From Buddleja alternifolia (lineage: Eukaryota > Streptophyta > Magnoliopsida > Lamiales > Scrophulariaceae): 64,000 nucleotides of DNA. The stretch lies in assembly GCA_019426215.1 (NCBI GenBank), contig CM033394.1, positions 17,380,195 through 17,444,194 on the forward strand, written 5' to 3'. The position numbers were made by a program, and so were the translations under genes. This document shows positions 11,865 to 23,012 of the stretch, piece by piece (positions within the stretch are counted from its first letter, which is position 1; each line of letters starts with the position of its first letter). The notes under the pieces are model-generated. The model searched no databases and had not been told where the DNA came from. It saw only the letters and a list, made by a program, of their open reading frames with translations.

Positions 11865-11975
11865 GATTGGTAGGGAGTGGATCCAAAGATGTATTTGCAA
11901 TTAGGGAGTTCAGACTTTATCAATATACCTAGGGACTGATTTCAGATTTCAATTAGGAATTAGGAATTTTCTACC
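11865..11975 (-). repeat. MULE right terminal inverted repeat
   Basis: This is the inverted partner of 3197-3310, with CCTAGGGACTGAT at about 11929-11941 and ATTTGCAATTA at about 11893-11903. Its outer edge is placed at CTACC, position 11975, by alignment with the left end. Confidence 0.75.
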
Positions 11976-12278
11976 AATTTTCCCTTCTATCAATGCAAAA
12001 CCGAAAAAATACTGTATCAAACCTACTACATATTCATATAAAAAATTTCTTTTTCTTTCACAAAATGTTTTTATCAATTGACAAATATCAACCTTTAATA
12101 CTATTATTTTCACGGGAAAATTAAGTGAATAGCAACATTTTCCATAGTCTATTAAGGGAATAGAAACCAAATTGGAAATCTTTAAGTGTCTAGCACCCTC
12201 AAATTTGCAGTTTAGACCCTCAACCAAGCGACTATTTTTGACCAAGTCAAAATGCCCAAAATTAGCAAAAATTGACAC
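11976..12278. other. AT-rich spacer between MULE and pararetrovirus
   Basis: No coding or repeat structure is recognised. The stretch reads as old AT-rich intergenic DNA; it could include leader sequence of the adjoining pararetrovirus, but nothing proves that. Confidence 0.4.
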
Positions 12279-12620
12279 ATGACAAGTAATATTTATTTTC
12301 TAAGTACATATGCTTTGTTCTTATTTTCAGTTTGGTCCCTTTATTTTCTTAAACCCATGAGAGTAATTATACATATTTTAAAGAAAAGAGAATACCAACC
12401 CGCTTTTATAAATCTGCATAAAACTTTTTATTGCACTCATAATTTATTTTTCATGCCTGTACCCGCTCATATTTTGAACTCTTTTATTCATTGTCTTAGT
12501 ACTTTAGAAAACCTAGACTATAACAATCAGGAATTAATACTAAAATTACGAAACCAATCAATAATTAGGAAAAATAATTGGGTCAATACTATTTTAACAC
12601 ACCATCTAGAACACGAGATC

Positions 12621-13320
12621 CATTACTACAAAAATACACTATTACAGTGGTTTTGGTAAAACCGATGAACGGAGGTACCTATTACAGCGGTTCCCAATGA
12701 ACCGCTGTAATAGGGTATCGCGGTCTTGACCGGTTTGTCTCTGAACGGCTGTAAAAAAAAATTAAAAATGAAAAATTGGCCTATTGCAGCGTTTCGGACC
12801 ACCACCACCACCACCACCACCACCGTATAGCACCACCGCTGCCTCCACCACCACCACCACCACCGTATGTGTGGGTGTATGTATATTTGTGTATGTGTGG
12901 GTGTATGTATATTTATGTATGTGTGGATGTATGTATATTTGTGTATGTATGGGTGGGTGTATATATATTTGTGGATATGTGGGTGTATGTATATTTATGT
13001 ATATGTGGGTGTATGTATATTTGTGTAATGACAAGAAATTTGTAATAAAACAAAAATTTGAGGTCTTGTTCAGCATGCCATTTCGCTATGACTGTGCGAA
13101 TTTCGTGTCATTCCGACACAGTAAAATTACAAATGAGAAAGTGAAAAAAAAATTGTCCTATTACAGCGGTTATAGTTATTACTGTAATAGGGATGAAAAA
13201 AAATCCCTATTACAGCGGTTATAGTTATAACGGCTGTAATAGGAGGTCCTATTACAACGGTTTTTAACAGCTGTAATAGGTAAAAAAAAATCGCTGTAAT
13301 AGTCGCTTTTTGTAGTAGTG
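12621..13320. mobile_element. non-autonomous CACTA (En/Spm) element, 700 bp
   Basis: The right end reads GTAGTAGTG and the left end CATTACTAC (one change from CACTACTAC). The element is flanked by a 3-bp duplication ATC (12618-12620 and 13321-13323), the CACTA hallmark. Subterminal copies of TATTACAGCGG and its complement CCGCTGTAATAG occur several times at both ends, as expected for transposase-binding repeats. There is no transposase gene. It sits inside ORF1 of the pararetrovirus, so it arrived after the virus did. Confidence 0.88.
12799..13025. repeat. CCA microsatellite followed by 26-bp minisatellite
   Basis: 12799-12868 holds two CCA/CAC runs. From about 12870 to 13025 a 26-bp unit (TGTGGGTGTATGTATATTTG plus six bases) repeats about six times with small changes, one unit being slightly longer. 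This core separates the two subterminal halves of the CACTA element. The histidine-, proline- or valine-rich reading frames it creates are artefacts of the repeats. Confidence 0.9.
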
Positions 13321-16300
13321 ATCACCAATATTATATTAAATTTCTTTTAGTTTTGAATATATTAATAGCAACCTTTTATTAAAATAGTTCCCTCTAATTT
13401 TAAAAGATTAGAATACTTAGGTCTAGAATATAGTTTAGCCGATAGATCCATAATCTCTTTAGATAAACATAAGTTTATTTGTAGATTTGATTCAAGTTTT
13501 AAGCACAATTTACATTCGAAAACTAAACACTTAAATAGTTTAACGGATTTACTTATATCTCTAGCGTCGAACTTAGAAATAGAAAACACAAAGTATTATA
13601 AAATCTTAGAATCATTAAAGGAAGCCGTTTTAATAAATAGAGAAATAATAAAAAGAGGTGAAAGTAATACTTTAGATTACATTAAACAACAATCTGAGGA
13701 AACTTTGAAAATAGTTAAAAAATATAATATGCTTTTCCCAACTAAAGACAAAATAATAGAGTTAAAATATAGTTTGGAAAGTAATAAACTAAAAGAAATA
13801 GAAATCAAAACTAAGAAAACCCTAAGTCAAGTAATAGAAAAAATAAATAAGTTTGAAGCACAAATTTTAGAAACTAATAAAACTTTAAAGAATATAGAGC
13901 GAATTGTTAGTGGATGAACAATCTGGAAAATAGTCTAGAATATAAGAACCATTGAATTAGCAAATAAATATTTAGATACAGAGATTTACTACCTACCAAG
14001 GAAATAGTAACTCAGATAAATTATATCCTAAACTTTGGAATATTCAAGTCACTTTAATTCTACAAATATTTGAAAAGCTAGATAAATTAGAAAATAAAAT
14101 TGAAAGGTTAAGTACTAAAATAGATACTGTATCTCAAGTAATTAAAGAAGATTTACAAGATAGTTTAGAAGAAAAATTAGCAAATCTAGTACTAGACGAA
14201 TCTGAAAAACCCCAAAAGGGAACCCAAAAAATATATATATTTGTAAAAATGTTGAGATCATTTAATGGTACTAGTAGAACTATAAGTGAATCAAGTAGTA
14301 AAGAAAAAGAGAAGGAAAAAATAAGTAACACTTTCACTAAAAGAATATTTAGAGGATCGAGAAGCCAAACCTCAGCTAGAGAGGTAGAATTAGAAGAAAT
14401 AATAGACGTAAAAGAAAATCTTAATTTGTACAGCAATAAAGGAATAGATAAGTTAAAACCTAAAACATTATATAAAGTAGAAAAAATGGATTTTAACACT
14501 CATTTAATTCAAAAATTTAGAGAAAAAGAAGTAAAAATTACGCAAATGTTGAAAATATAAACTTAGTTAGTCCGGAATGTATAAAGCAATTAAAGCAGTT
14601 AAAAAAATACATATATACATTTAAGATTAATTATTGTAGGAATAAAAGGATTAACTAGAAAAAGAACCGGTGAAAAAGTTTTAGTTTTATTATTAGATAA
14701 AAGTTTGTCTGATGCTAGAAGAGCAGTATTTGCTAGTATGGAAATAGATATGAATAATAATGTAGGAATATTTTATGTAGCTCCAAATATGATGAAAAGT
14801 ATTAAAAATATTAATAAAATTATTATAGGATTACAAACCAGAGTATATGAAACATATGATGGTAATAATTTAGTAGTTTCTATAGCATTCTTAGGAAGGG
14901 TAGCCAATAATAGTTTTCCTCAATATAAAATTAATATAGATGGATTAGCTTCAGTAGGAGTAAAAATGATTAAACCTTTAAATATAGATAATAGCGATTT
15001 AAATGGAGAAGAATGAAAATTAACCAAACATTTAGAAGAAAATGAAGCGGTCAAAATTCCAGAAGAAAGTGTAATGTACACTAACAGTAGATGTCAAACT
15101 TCTATTAGATTTCTTAATTACCAAAAGCAAGATCCCAAAGAAAATTTAGAAGATTTAGAAGAAGAAACTGACAATGAAACAGAAACAAGCTATATGAATA
15201 TTATAGAAGAAGAAGAAGTTAGAATAACTAGTAGATTTGCAAATTGAGAAATAGAATCTGACATAGAAAGCGAAGATGATGAAGACGAAAATATAGAAGA
15301 AATAGATGAAGAGATAAGACAATTAGAAAGTCAGCTTCAAAATTATTACAGACCTAAGAATATAAAAGAAATATTAACAAAAAATTTTGAGATAAATAAT
15401 TTAAGAGAACTAGTAGATGAAATGTACTTAGAAGCAATGAATTTAGATATAAATTTAGAATCAGCTGAAGAAGAATTTAAACCATATTATAATATTGATT
15501 TAATTGATGATATATGCTCAGGAAAAGTAGAATTTGAAAAATTCTTTAAAAATAAGGAAAAGACTAGTAATGAAATAACTTTTATGGCAGATAGTCAAGC
15601 TAGTACTAGTAGTAATTCAAAAAAAAGAAGTAGAGTAGAACCCGACTATAGTGAAGTTCCAGCTAGAAATGTAGAACTAAATAGAAGACCAGAATGGAAA
15701 AACCCAGTATATGAATATGGATCAACTCAACCAGAAAAATATGTAGGAATGAGGCAGCCCATAGGAAAAACCATGAGTGGAACTATGTTAGTAATTGAAT
15801 TAGGAAGCCCTCAAATGTGGCCAGAAGAAGTTAATATATGGGAACAATGTGTAGTAAGACATTGGGAAATACATAAAAAGGCAGATATGAATATGTTTAA
15901 CTTTTTAGAAACATGCTTAGAAACTACAATTTTATCTATTTGGCAGAGTAAAAAGAAAAACGATCCAGATAACATAACAAGCCAATAATTGCTCTTAGGG
16001 TTAAATTTTATTTGTGCATTAAATGGAAGTATATTAGTAGAAAAAAATTATATTACAATTAGCAAACATAATTATACATTTCCAACTAATAGATATATTA
16101 AACAATCAGAGTTGACTGCGAAGCGTGGTGAACATGGTATTTCTGATTTAGATTTTAAAGAACTAGAACAAAACAATATAGAATCTGAAACCTTAGATAT
16201 CCTATTAGATGATGAAATTAGAGATATAGGAAAAGGATTAGAAGTTCTAAACCTAGAAAATGAAAGAATTCTGCACAAGTTAGAAATGTTAGGATTTATA

Positions 16301-17670
16301 GGAGATGATTTGGCCAAAAATAAAGTAAAATATACCTTTAAATTAAATATTTTAAACCCTGATACAGTAATAAGAACAACAACTATAAAATATACACCTG
16401 AAGATATGAAAGAATTCAAAACAAAAATAAATGAAATGTTAGAAATTGGTATTATAAGAAGAAGCGATAGATCGGCAGCCTTTATAGCAAGAAATAATAC
16501 AGAAATAAAAAGAGGAAAACCTAGAATAATCTATAATTATAAAAGACTTAATGATAATACAGAAGATGATGGTTATAGAATATCTAATAAAGATGAGTTA
16601 ATTAATTTACTACAAAATAATTTATTTTTTTTAAAATTTGATCTAAAAAGCAGTTATAATCAAATTAAAATGGTAGAAGAAGACAAAAAATGGACAGCTT
16701 TCAGTTGTATTGAAGGACATTTAGAGTAGAATGTTCTATCTTTTTGTTTAAAGAATCCTCCAGCAATATTTCAAAGATTTATAGATAGTATATTTAAACA
16801 TTTATATTTCTGTTTAGTATATATAGATGATATTTTAGTAGATTCTGAAAATATTAAACAGCATCAAGATCATTTAAAACAAGTGTTTAATTTAATAGAA
16901 GAAAATGGAATAGTAGTGTCTAAAAAGAAAATTGAACTTTTTAAGAGAAAAATAAGCTTTTTAGGTTTGGAAATAGGAAATGGACAAATTAAATTACAAC
17001 ATCATATAGCTCAAAAGATTTTAGATCTCTCTGATAAACTAGAAAACTTAAAACAAATATAAGCGTTTCTAGGAATATAGAATTATTCTAGAAAATTTAT
17101 TCCTAAACTTAGTAAAGTAGTTGGACCATTATATAAGAAAACAAGAAAGTTTGGTCAGATACATTTTATTCAGGAAGATATTAACTTAGTTAGAAAAATT
17201 AAGGAAATCATTCAAGACCTAAAGCCTTTAGAATTACCTTTAAGTACTGATTATGTCATAATAGAGGTAGATAGATCTATAGAAGGATGAGGAGCAATAT
17301 TAAAATGTAAACCTCATAAATTTTCTCCAAAAAGTGAAGAAAAGATAGCAGCTTTTTCTAGTGGTAACTTTAATAAAACAGGAAGTAATTGGACCAGTCT
17401 AGATTATGAAATAGCAGGAATAGTTAAAGCAATAAACCATTTTAGACTATATTTAAATAAACCTTTTACCATTAGAACAGACTGTGAAGATGTGGTTAGA
17501 TTCATAAAAAATGAAAATTCTAGAAAACAAAATAATAAAAGATGGTTAAATTTTAGAAATGCTATAGAAGGTAATAGATATGAAGTAGATTTTGAACATA
17601 TTAAAGAATCAAACAATAGCATAGCAGATTTATTAAGCATACAATTAACTTTAATTTTGGGTCACAGATC

Positions 17671-19269
17671 ATGGCCTCCAACAACCAGGACAACCAACAA
17701 ACACGACCTCCCTCTGCAGCTTACAACCAAGTAGCCCGAAGACTAACTTCTAGGCCTAATTTTCAACAAGTTAGCCAGAATAGACCATCCTTTGCAATTG
17801 AAACACAATTTTTTAATTCAGCCACTCAGAATATTTATAAAACTTTTGGCAAAATAACACTTCCAATTAGACATGCTTTCAGACCTCCAAAAGATACTCC
17901 ATATATAACCGAAAAACAGAGCATTTTACTCGATGCATTATGGCAAGTCAATTCACCATGCAGAAAATTATCAGCGTTAAACATACTCTGCTACTATTTC
18001 GAGAAAGAAAACAAAAGTTTTCCAGCAGAAGAAGCAGCGGTATATCTAGTTATTAGAGGACAGCCTGTTGGAATTTTTACTGACTATCAAATGGCGTTAC
18101 AGAGCATTCAAAAGGTACCAAAAGGATACTTGGAGCCCTTTAAACAGTTTCATGAAGCCATAGTAGCAGCAAGAAGACTTTTAGGCCCAAACTTTTTCAT
18201 ACAGCCCAATGTAGAAAATGCAAAGTCCAAATTACTTTGAAAGGGAAAACAGCCTATAAACCCAGATGTTGAACAACTTGAAGATGATCTAGAAACCATA
18301 ACTAAATAGTTTACCAATCTTAATTTTTTTTATCAAGACCTGTTAGTCCAACATCAAAATTTATCAGCCTATTTATTAAACCCTAGACAGATAGATGTCC
18401 TCAAAGAAATTAAGGATAAATGCTACCAATTCTTATCTGTTTGAACTTTTTTTAACCCCTGTCAAACAGTCATAGCCTTACTTGAAAGAAATTCAGACTA
18501 TAGTTTGGAAGAAAGCAGAAGAAAGTTTTTATGCAAGAATGTTGAAAGTAGCCCAAATCATCATTACTCAGCAAATAGAAGGAATAAAGCCCCTGTCACA
18601 TTTATTGCAATGGAAAGGAGAACCATTCGCCAGGAAGGAACACTAAAATTTTATACAGTCAAGTATTTTTCATAGCCTAATATTCACATAGACGCTTCAA
18701 TTTTCAGAGAAGGATGGATAGATGATCAGTTTATCTGCATACGACAACTATTGAGCTTCGATTTTATATCAAAAATATTTGTATCAAATCCAGATCATGT
18801 AGCACATTTAGGAAGGCAAATATCAGACACGATCAAGTTTTCGTTCAGCCAAGGAGCTTTCAATCTTTGTTTAGACGTATCATCATTACCTTCAATTTGG
18901 AACACTACAGGAGTAGAAATGGGACATTCCTTTATAATTGTAAATGAGAATTATGAAAATTGGGAATCCGCTAAATCAGAATTGTTCAGACTATGCCATG
19001 TAGTATCAACTCCCTTAGCAAACACAGATGAACTCAAGCTAGCTCTAGAAATAAGAAGAAGGACACAACGACAATATATGATACCATCTTTAGATTTATC
19101 ACCAGAGTTCCAGCTCATTTTTCAAGCACCTCATCAGAGTAATTTTATTCCATCAAAGGTCAGATGCAATTATAGGATTACATCACCGGGAAAGAAAGCA
19201 ATACCGAGCTTGGAATATCCACCAAAGTATAATCCAAATCTAGAAGGATCCAGCCGAGATTCATACTAG
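17671..19269 (+). pseudogene. pararetroviral ORF2 remnant with viroplasmin-like segment
   Basis: The ATG at 17671 lies just past the end of ORF1. Residues coded at 17995-18180 (YLVIRGQPVGIFTDYQ, then a KQFHEAIVAARRLLG stretch) match the viroplasmin/RNase H1 N-terminal fold pattern (caulimovirid inclusion-body or transactivator proteins). The last part, 18751-19269, is open and not recognised by eye. Stops occur at about 18238, 18307, 18442 and 18674, with small frame changes. The role in the ancestral virus is inferred only from position and the viroplasmin-like segment. Confidence 0.65.
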
Positions 19270-20146
19270 AAGGCGAAACTTCATTTATGAATCAACGATA
19301 ATTTTCAGCAACAACAATAATTCAGCATCCTCAAGCTTTGACACCAATTCAGCAAATGGACAAAACTCCAGCCAAAAGAAAGAAGCAATAATTCAACTTC
19401 AAAACAAAGCAATAAATTCAGATTAACAAATTATTGTACTTTTTACTGTTTAGTTTTTGGCCACATATGGCTATTATTTTAGTTACTGTTTATCTTTGCC
19501 ACCTTTGTCCTTTTTGGCAGAGATTTTTTACTGTTTAGAACACCTGTTTGTCCATTTCTACAATAATTGCAGGTTTTGTATAGCTTTACCTGCAACTTGT
19601 TTCGGATGTAAAATTTTTTCTTTCATTTTGTTGTAATACTTTTCAAATCCTGAGCATATATAAGGACTCCTCCCCTCATTGTAAAAACTCGCCCCTTAAC
19701 ATTCTCCAACCCACACTTCTTGGTTGCTAGAGAATCTCTCCACCTTTCTTGTAATAAAATATGTTCTTTGTGTGCAAAAATCTCTTGTAAGTTTTTATGC
19801 TTTATTAATATGCATAGCGAGTAGTTTACCCCTAGGGACGGGTCCCTACTATTTAAAAAATGTTATAAGTTCTCTCATGCTCAAAAAACACAAAAACATC
19901 AAAAAATTGAAAACCCAAAAACATTAAATATGCTCAAAAACCAAATAAAAAATAAAAAATAAAAAATGATGATGAACAGTAGTAACATTCTACCCTTTCA
20001 TCGTCCCAAAAATATGTTTCCGCTGTACAAATTCTTGTTTTCAATAATCTCTGATACTGCTTTGGGAAAATTTTGTTTACCTTCTCGGTGTATACCGGTC
20101 GGGAGACAAAATGTGCAGGATAATTTCCCCCAGCGTGCAAGCAATC
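19270..20146 (+). promoter_or_regulatory. pararetroviral intergenic region with TATA box and poly(A) signal
   Basis: TATATAAGG at 19657-19665 is followed by CT-rich sequence and an AATAAA at 19753-19758. This is the usual layout of a caulimovirid pregenomic promoter, where the poly(A) signal lies shortly after the start and is bypassed on the first pass. A TACAA/TTTGCC-rich stretch lies at 19430-19600, and an A-rich run at 19880-19965. It is unlikely to be active in a fossil copy, but this is not testable here. Confidence 0.6.
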
Positions 20147-20158
20147 TGGTATCAGAGC
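20147..20158 (+). promoter_or_regulatory. tRNA-Met primer-binding site of the pararetrovirus
   Basis: TGGTATCAGAGC matches the complement of the 3' end of plant initiator tRNA-Met. In caulimovirids this site primes minus-strand synthesis and defines the genome origin. It lies ~490 bp after the TATA box and there is no LTR end beside it, which argues for a virus, not a retrotransposon. Confidence 0.8.
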
Positions 20159-20482
20159 AGTGTTCCTGAGTTTAAATTATCAAATAAGTTAAGACTATAT
20201 TTTTAAAGTCAAAAGGGTAAGATAGATACTTTACTCCAGATCCAACGTAAGTCTTCGTTGATGAAGCAACCGGATTTACGAAGCAACCCTCTTACATGAG
20301 AATTTTAGAATAGAATGCTTAACTCATTAAATGATAAAAATTTAGTGACACTGTTCGTATTTTATGTAATTATGTTGCTTTTGTAAAAAATTATTTTATA
20401 AGGACCAAAGTTAAATATTTTCAAAAGTTACTAGACCCATGTGCAATTAAAAGAAAATGGCTACATGTAGGAGGTTTTATGG

Positions 20483-20630
20483 GAAATACTATAGTGGACC
20501 GAGACCATTGGTCCCGGTCCACTTTTCACCATTGGATCCCTCAATAGGAGGATAATTTACTAAATTACCCCAGATCCAATGATGAAAAGTGGACCGGGAC
20601 CAATGGTCTTGGTCCACCATAATATTTTTC
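20483..20630. mobile_element. small foldback MITE, ~148 bp
   Basis: The left arm (AATACTATAGTGGACC through CCATTGGATC) pairs with the right arm (GATCCAATGATG through GGTCCACCATAATATT), leaving a loop of ~35-40 bp. Each arm also contains a shorter inverted pair (gaccattggtc). There is no coding capacity. No convincing target duplication was found, so the superfamily is open. Confidence 0.75.
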
Positions 20631-21532
20631 GAGGTTCTATTACCTTAATAGAAGTTGAGAAAGGTGCTATTTGGCTAAAATGTCCCTATTTAAAGTGAGT
20701 CCAACCATATATACTTTAGAAGTCCTTAAATATGTTCTTTCACTTTCTCTTTTCCTTTTTCGTTTTAAATCCAAGAATGTACTACAAGACAATCATTTAT
20801 TATTATCTTTTTCTGGACATCTCTTCGTTATTATACAATTTATTGGCTACAATATTTCAAGAATTTTGTTAGTTAAGTTGTCTAGTTACTTTTTTTTTAC
20901 CCTAATACAATATAACATTGGATTTTTTATATTACAATCAATTAATTCCTTTGTAGTCTTTAAGTTTCACATAATTTATTGTTTAGAAATATTATTATCA
21001 CAGTCAAGTTATTAAGCAAATTGGTTTAAAACCCGAGCAATTAGAATTTTTAACCCTGGCAGCAACCTAAATATTTTGATCCATTCTTCTTGATTAATTC
21101 TTTTTTTCTTCATATTTTATCTTATATTATCACACACATATTTAGTGATTAATGAGTATATTTTACTTGTAACTAGTTTTTGCTAAACTTTACGACTCTT
21201 ATATCTTAAGAACCACCATCTTTTATTCCTAAATTGAAAATATGTTTTGTACTTTGTTTTAATTATTATTAATTTGAATAGATGAAAGTGACGAGCTGAT
21301 AATTGGTATCTATATTTTACATTTAAGTAGTTGTATAATGTTTTACTAGATATTAAAATAAATTGAAAGCATTTAATAACATATACTCATTTTTTTTTAA
21401 AAAAAAAGCAAAATCGTACCGGACAATATATATTGGAATTGCACCTAACAGTATGTAAAGGTCTGTTATATCAGAAGCCCGATTTTTAAAAACTTTTTAA
21501 AACCTAATAATTCGTTAAGACAAATTTTATTG
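20631..21532. other. AT-rich spacer
   Basis: About 900 bp of AT-rich DNA. The longest open frame (20671-21015) is hydrophobic only because of T-rich codons and resembles no known protein. Nothing else is seen. Confidence 0.45.
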
Positions 21533-21541
21533 AAAAAATTG

Positions 21542-21915
21542 GGGAAAAATGCAATTTTGGTCTCATAACTCAGTCCATGTGTGCTTTTGGTCCCAATATT
21601 ATTGACTTTAGCATTATACATCCCATAACTCCAAAAAATGTGCATTTTTGGTCCCAAGATACTATTACGTCATGTATTTGGCGGAATTGGCATGTGCGGC
21701 TCACTTTTTTGGAGTTATGGGACAAAAAACGCACATTTTTGGTGATCCCACGTGAGCCGCACATGCCAATTCCGTACAAATACATGACGTAATCTTATCT
21801 TGGGACCAAAAACTCACATTTTTTGGAGTTATGAGACGTATAATGCTAAAGTAAAAAATATTGGGACCAAAAGTACACATGGGCTAAGTTGTAGGACCAA
21901 AATTGCAATTTTTCC
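21542..21915. mobile_element. MULE-type foldback MITE, 374 bp, 9-bp duplication
   Basis: Almost the whole element is one hairpin. The left half (ATGCAATTTTGGTCTC, GTCCCAATATT, AACTCCAAAAAATGTGC, ATGACGTAAT) is mirrored in the right half, with GGAGTTATGGGAC near the centre. It is flanked by AAAAAATTG at 21533-21541 and 21916-21924. A 9-bp duplication and very long arms fit a non-autonomous Mutator-like element. The duplication is A-rich, so chance matching cannot be fully excluded. Confidence 0.75.
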
Positions 21916-21987
21916 AAAAAATTGTAATCCCTGATCGCGTGCGCACCTAGTTAAATGCCCATATTGAAAAATGCATCTCTTATTTTT

Positions 21988-22430
21988 GATCATGTCCGCG
22001 GGTAAATGATGGTCAAGGCCAAAAGGCTAGCAGCCCATTAAGGAATATGGCCCTTTATGTTAATTGGGCTATTTTATTAATAAAGGGCTGAATAATGGAT
22101 GTGTTAATAAGCCTGATGGGCTATAGCTAAGATTGGTCCGATGGCCCGTGGCCCATCACCAGCTCCATATAAATACCTTAGAGGAGCTGGTGAACGATCA
22201 TTATCTACTCTCTCAGAAAAATCCATTGGCTACTTCTGAGAGTACTTTCACCATGGAACTACGAACTAACTTGATCCTATTTCATCGGGTACATAGGTAG
22301 CTCGTATAACAGCGAGTGCAGTCTATAAATTCAACAACCCCCAGCCAAGTTTATCGTGAGTTGGACCGGAATCCCTCTCCACGTGGTAAATTACGTGATA
22401 TTCTTTGACTGACGAATTTTACCATCATCA
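21988..22430 (+). repeat. Gypsy A 5' LTR, 5'-truncated
   Basis: It matches the 3' LTR at 45872-46361 from GATCATGTCCGCGGG onward and ends ACCATCATCA. The first ~110 bp are missing. A TATA box (TATAAATA, 22168-22175) sits in the loop of a perfect 10-bp inverted pair CACCAGCTCC/GGAGCTGGTG (22157-22192). Confidence 0.85.
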
Positions 22431-22433
22431 GTT

Positions 22434-22442
22434 TGACACCGT
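22434..22442 (+). promoter_or_regulatory. Gypsy A primer-binding site (tRNA-Asp type), mutated
   Basis: TGACACCGT lies 3 bp after the LTR end, where gypsy C has TGGCGCCGT. The TGGCGCCGTC type is common in Tat and Athila elements. Two G-to-A/C-to-A differences from C mark decay. Confidence 0.7.
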
Positions 22443-23012
22443 CTGTGGGAAGAGCGATTCAACCACTTAGTATGCAGACTAGAAATCAAACACATACCAA
22501 TAGTGATAAGATGACCAGCAGCTGTATTCCTGGGGTAATTCCAAAACCCATGCTGCCATGAAAGATACCCGACATTCAAGGTGTTGGAGGTCCAGATTTA
22601 CTATCCCCCAATAGTAAGCAGCATGCTCCCCAGCTAACACCAGCTGTGATTCCACCCCCTACCAAAGGGGTGTTCGATATCACTCAGAAGGTGTCACCCG
22701 CGGTCACCGTCGACACAGCTAAACCGAACATTCGTGTAGAGTCGGAGACACAAAGCATTAAGTTTAGAGCCCTAGATTTGGAGAGCCAAATCCCTTTCTA
22801 AGACGAAGCTTTAGTGATCTCGGCCACCATCGCCAATTCCTGGGTCAGCAGAATTCTCATAGACAGCAGGAGCTCTGCATATATTATTTTCATCGACACC
22901 TTTGCCCGGTTATCAAGAAGGAGCCAAGGTCCAAGAGGTGAACACCCCCCCCCCCCCTTATAGGCTTCACGGGCGAAACAATAGCAGCTCATGGAGAGGT
23001 GACCCTACCCCT
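22443..23012 (+). pseudogene. Gypsy A gag-less leader and start of protease
   Basis: After the primer site come ~300 bp without a gag domain, then ALVISATIANSW and the protease motif at about 22850-22880. That motif reads LIDSRSS where gypsy D has LIDSGSS, so the catalytic triplet is changed. A one-base shift occurs near 22905, followed by a C-run at about 22945-22960. The frame is cut at 23012 by copia B and resumes at 32612. Confidence 0.8.

Larger units (their letters stand above)
3197..11975. mobile_element. Mutator-like element of the Ulp1-carrying type
   Basis: The evidence is a pair of long diverged terminal inverted repeats (about 3197-3310 and 11865-11975) enclosing a Ulp1-like gene on + and a MURA-type transposase on -, facing each other. 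Ulp1-bearing MULEs (Kaonashi/KI type) are known in Arabidopsis, rice and melon, and this matches that plan. Between the genes lie two tandem-repeat arrays. The exact 9-bp duplication could not be fixed: both flanks hold an AATTTT run, which is not distinctive. Boundaries are good to perhaps 10-15 bp. Confidence 0.8.
12279..17660 (+). pseudogene. pararetroviral ORF1 remnant (MP-CP-PR-RT-RH), broken
   Basis: 12279-12620 and 13384-13917 give a lysine-rich, coil-forming N-terminal part, split by the CACTA insertion. 14560-15016 has the 30K movement-protein core, recognisable by DARRAVFASMEID and GIFYVAP. 15240-15988 is the acidic N-terminal coat region. The frame then jumps at about 15985 to LLGLNF, the tail of the aspartic protease, so the rest of the coat protein, its zinc finger and the protease active site are deleted. 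RT (about 16400-17000) keeps KFDLKSSYNQIK and VYIDDILV; RNase H follows to about 17640. Stops lie at about 13915, 15014, 15244, 16727, 17060, 17078 and 17288. No functional protein can arise from it. Confidence 0.85.
12279..20330 (+). mobile_element. endogenous pararetrovirus (Caulimoviridae), decayed
   Basis: Order on +: N-terminal helical region, 30K-type movement protein, coat-protein N-terminal part, tail of the protease, RT and RNase H in one long broken frame (12279-17660). A second frame follows (17671-19269), then a non-coding region with TATA box, poly(A) signal and a tRNA-Met-like primer site at 20147-20158. No LTRs are present. Without the nested CACTA the length is ~7.3 kb, close to one caulimovirid genome. 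The plan (movement protein to RNase H in one frame plus a second frame) recalls florendoviruses or petuviruses, but the genus is inference. Stops, frameshifts and a large internal deletion mark it as an inert fossil. Confidence 0.85.

Noticed and set aside
12762..13224. Long open frames on both strands with His, Pro, Tyr or Val runs
   Set aside because: They come from the CCA microsatellite and 26-bp minisatellite inside the CACTA element, where every frame stays open.
15985..16000. Programmed frameshift between coat and protease parts of the pararetrovirus
   Set aside because: Too much protein is absent (coat zinc finger, protease active site); an internal deletion is the simpler reading.
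20671..21015. Possible 114-residue membrane protein
   Set aside because: Hydrophobic only because the DNA is T-rich; no homologue pattern, no support from neighbours.
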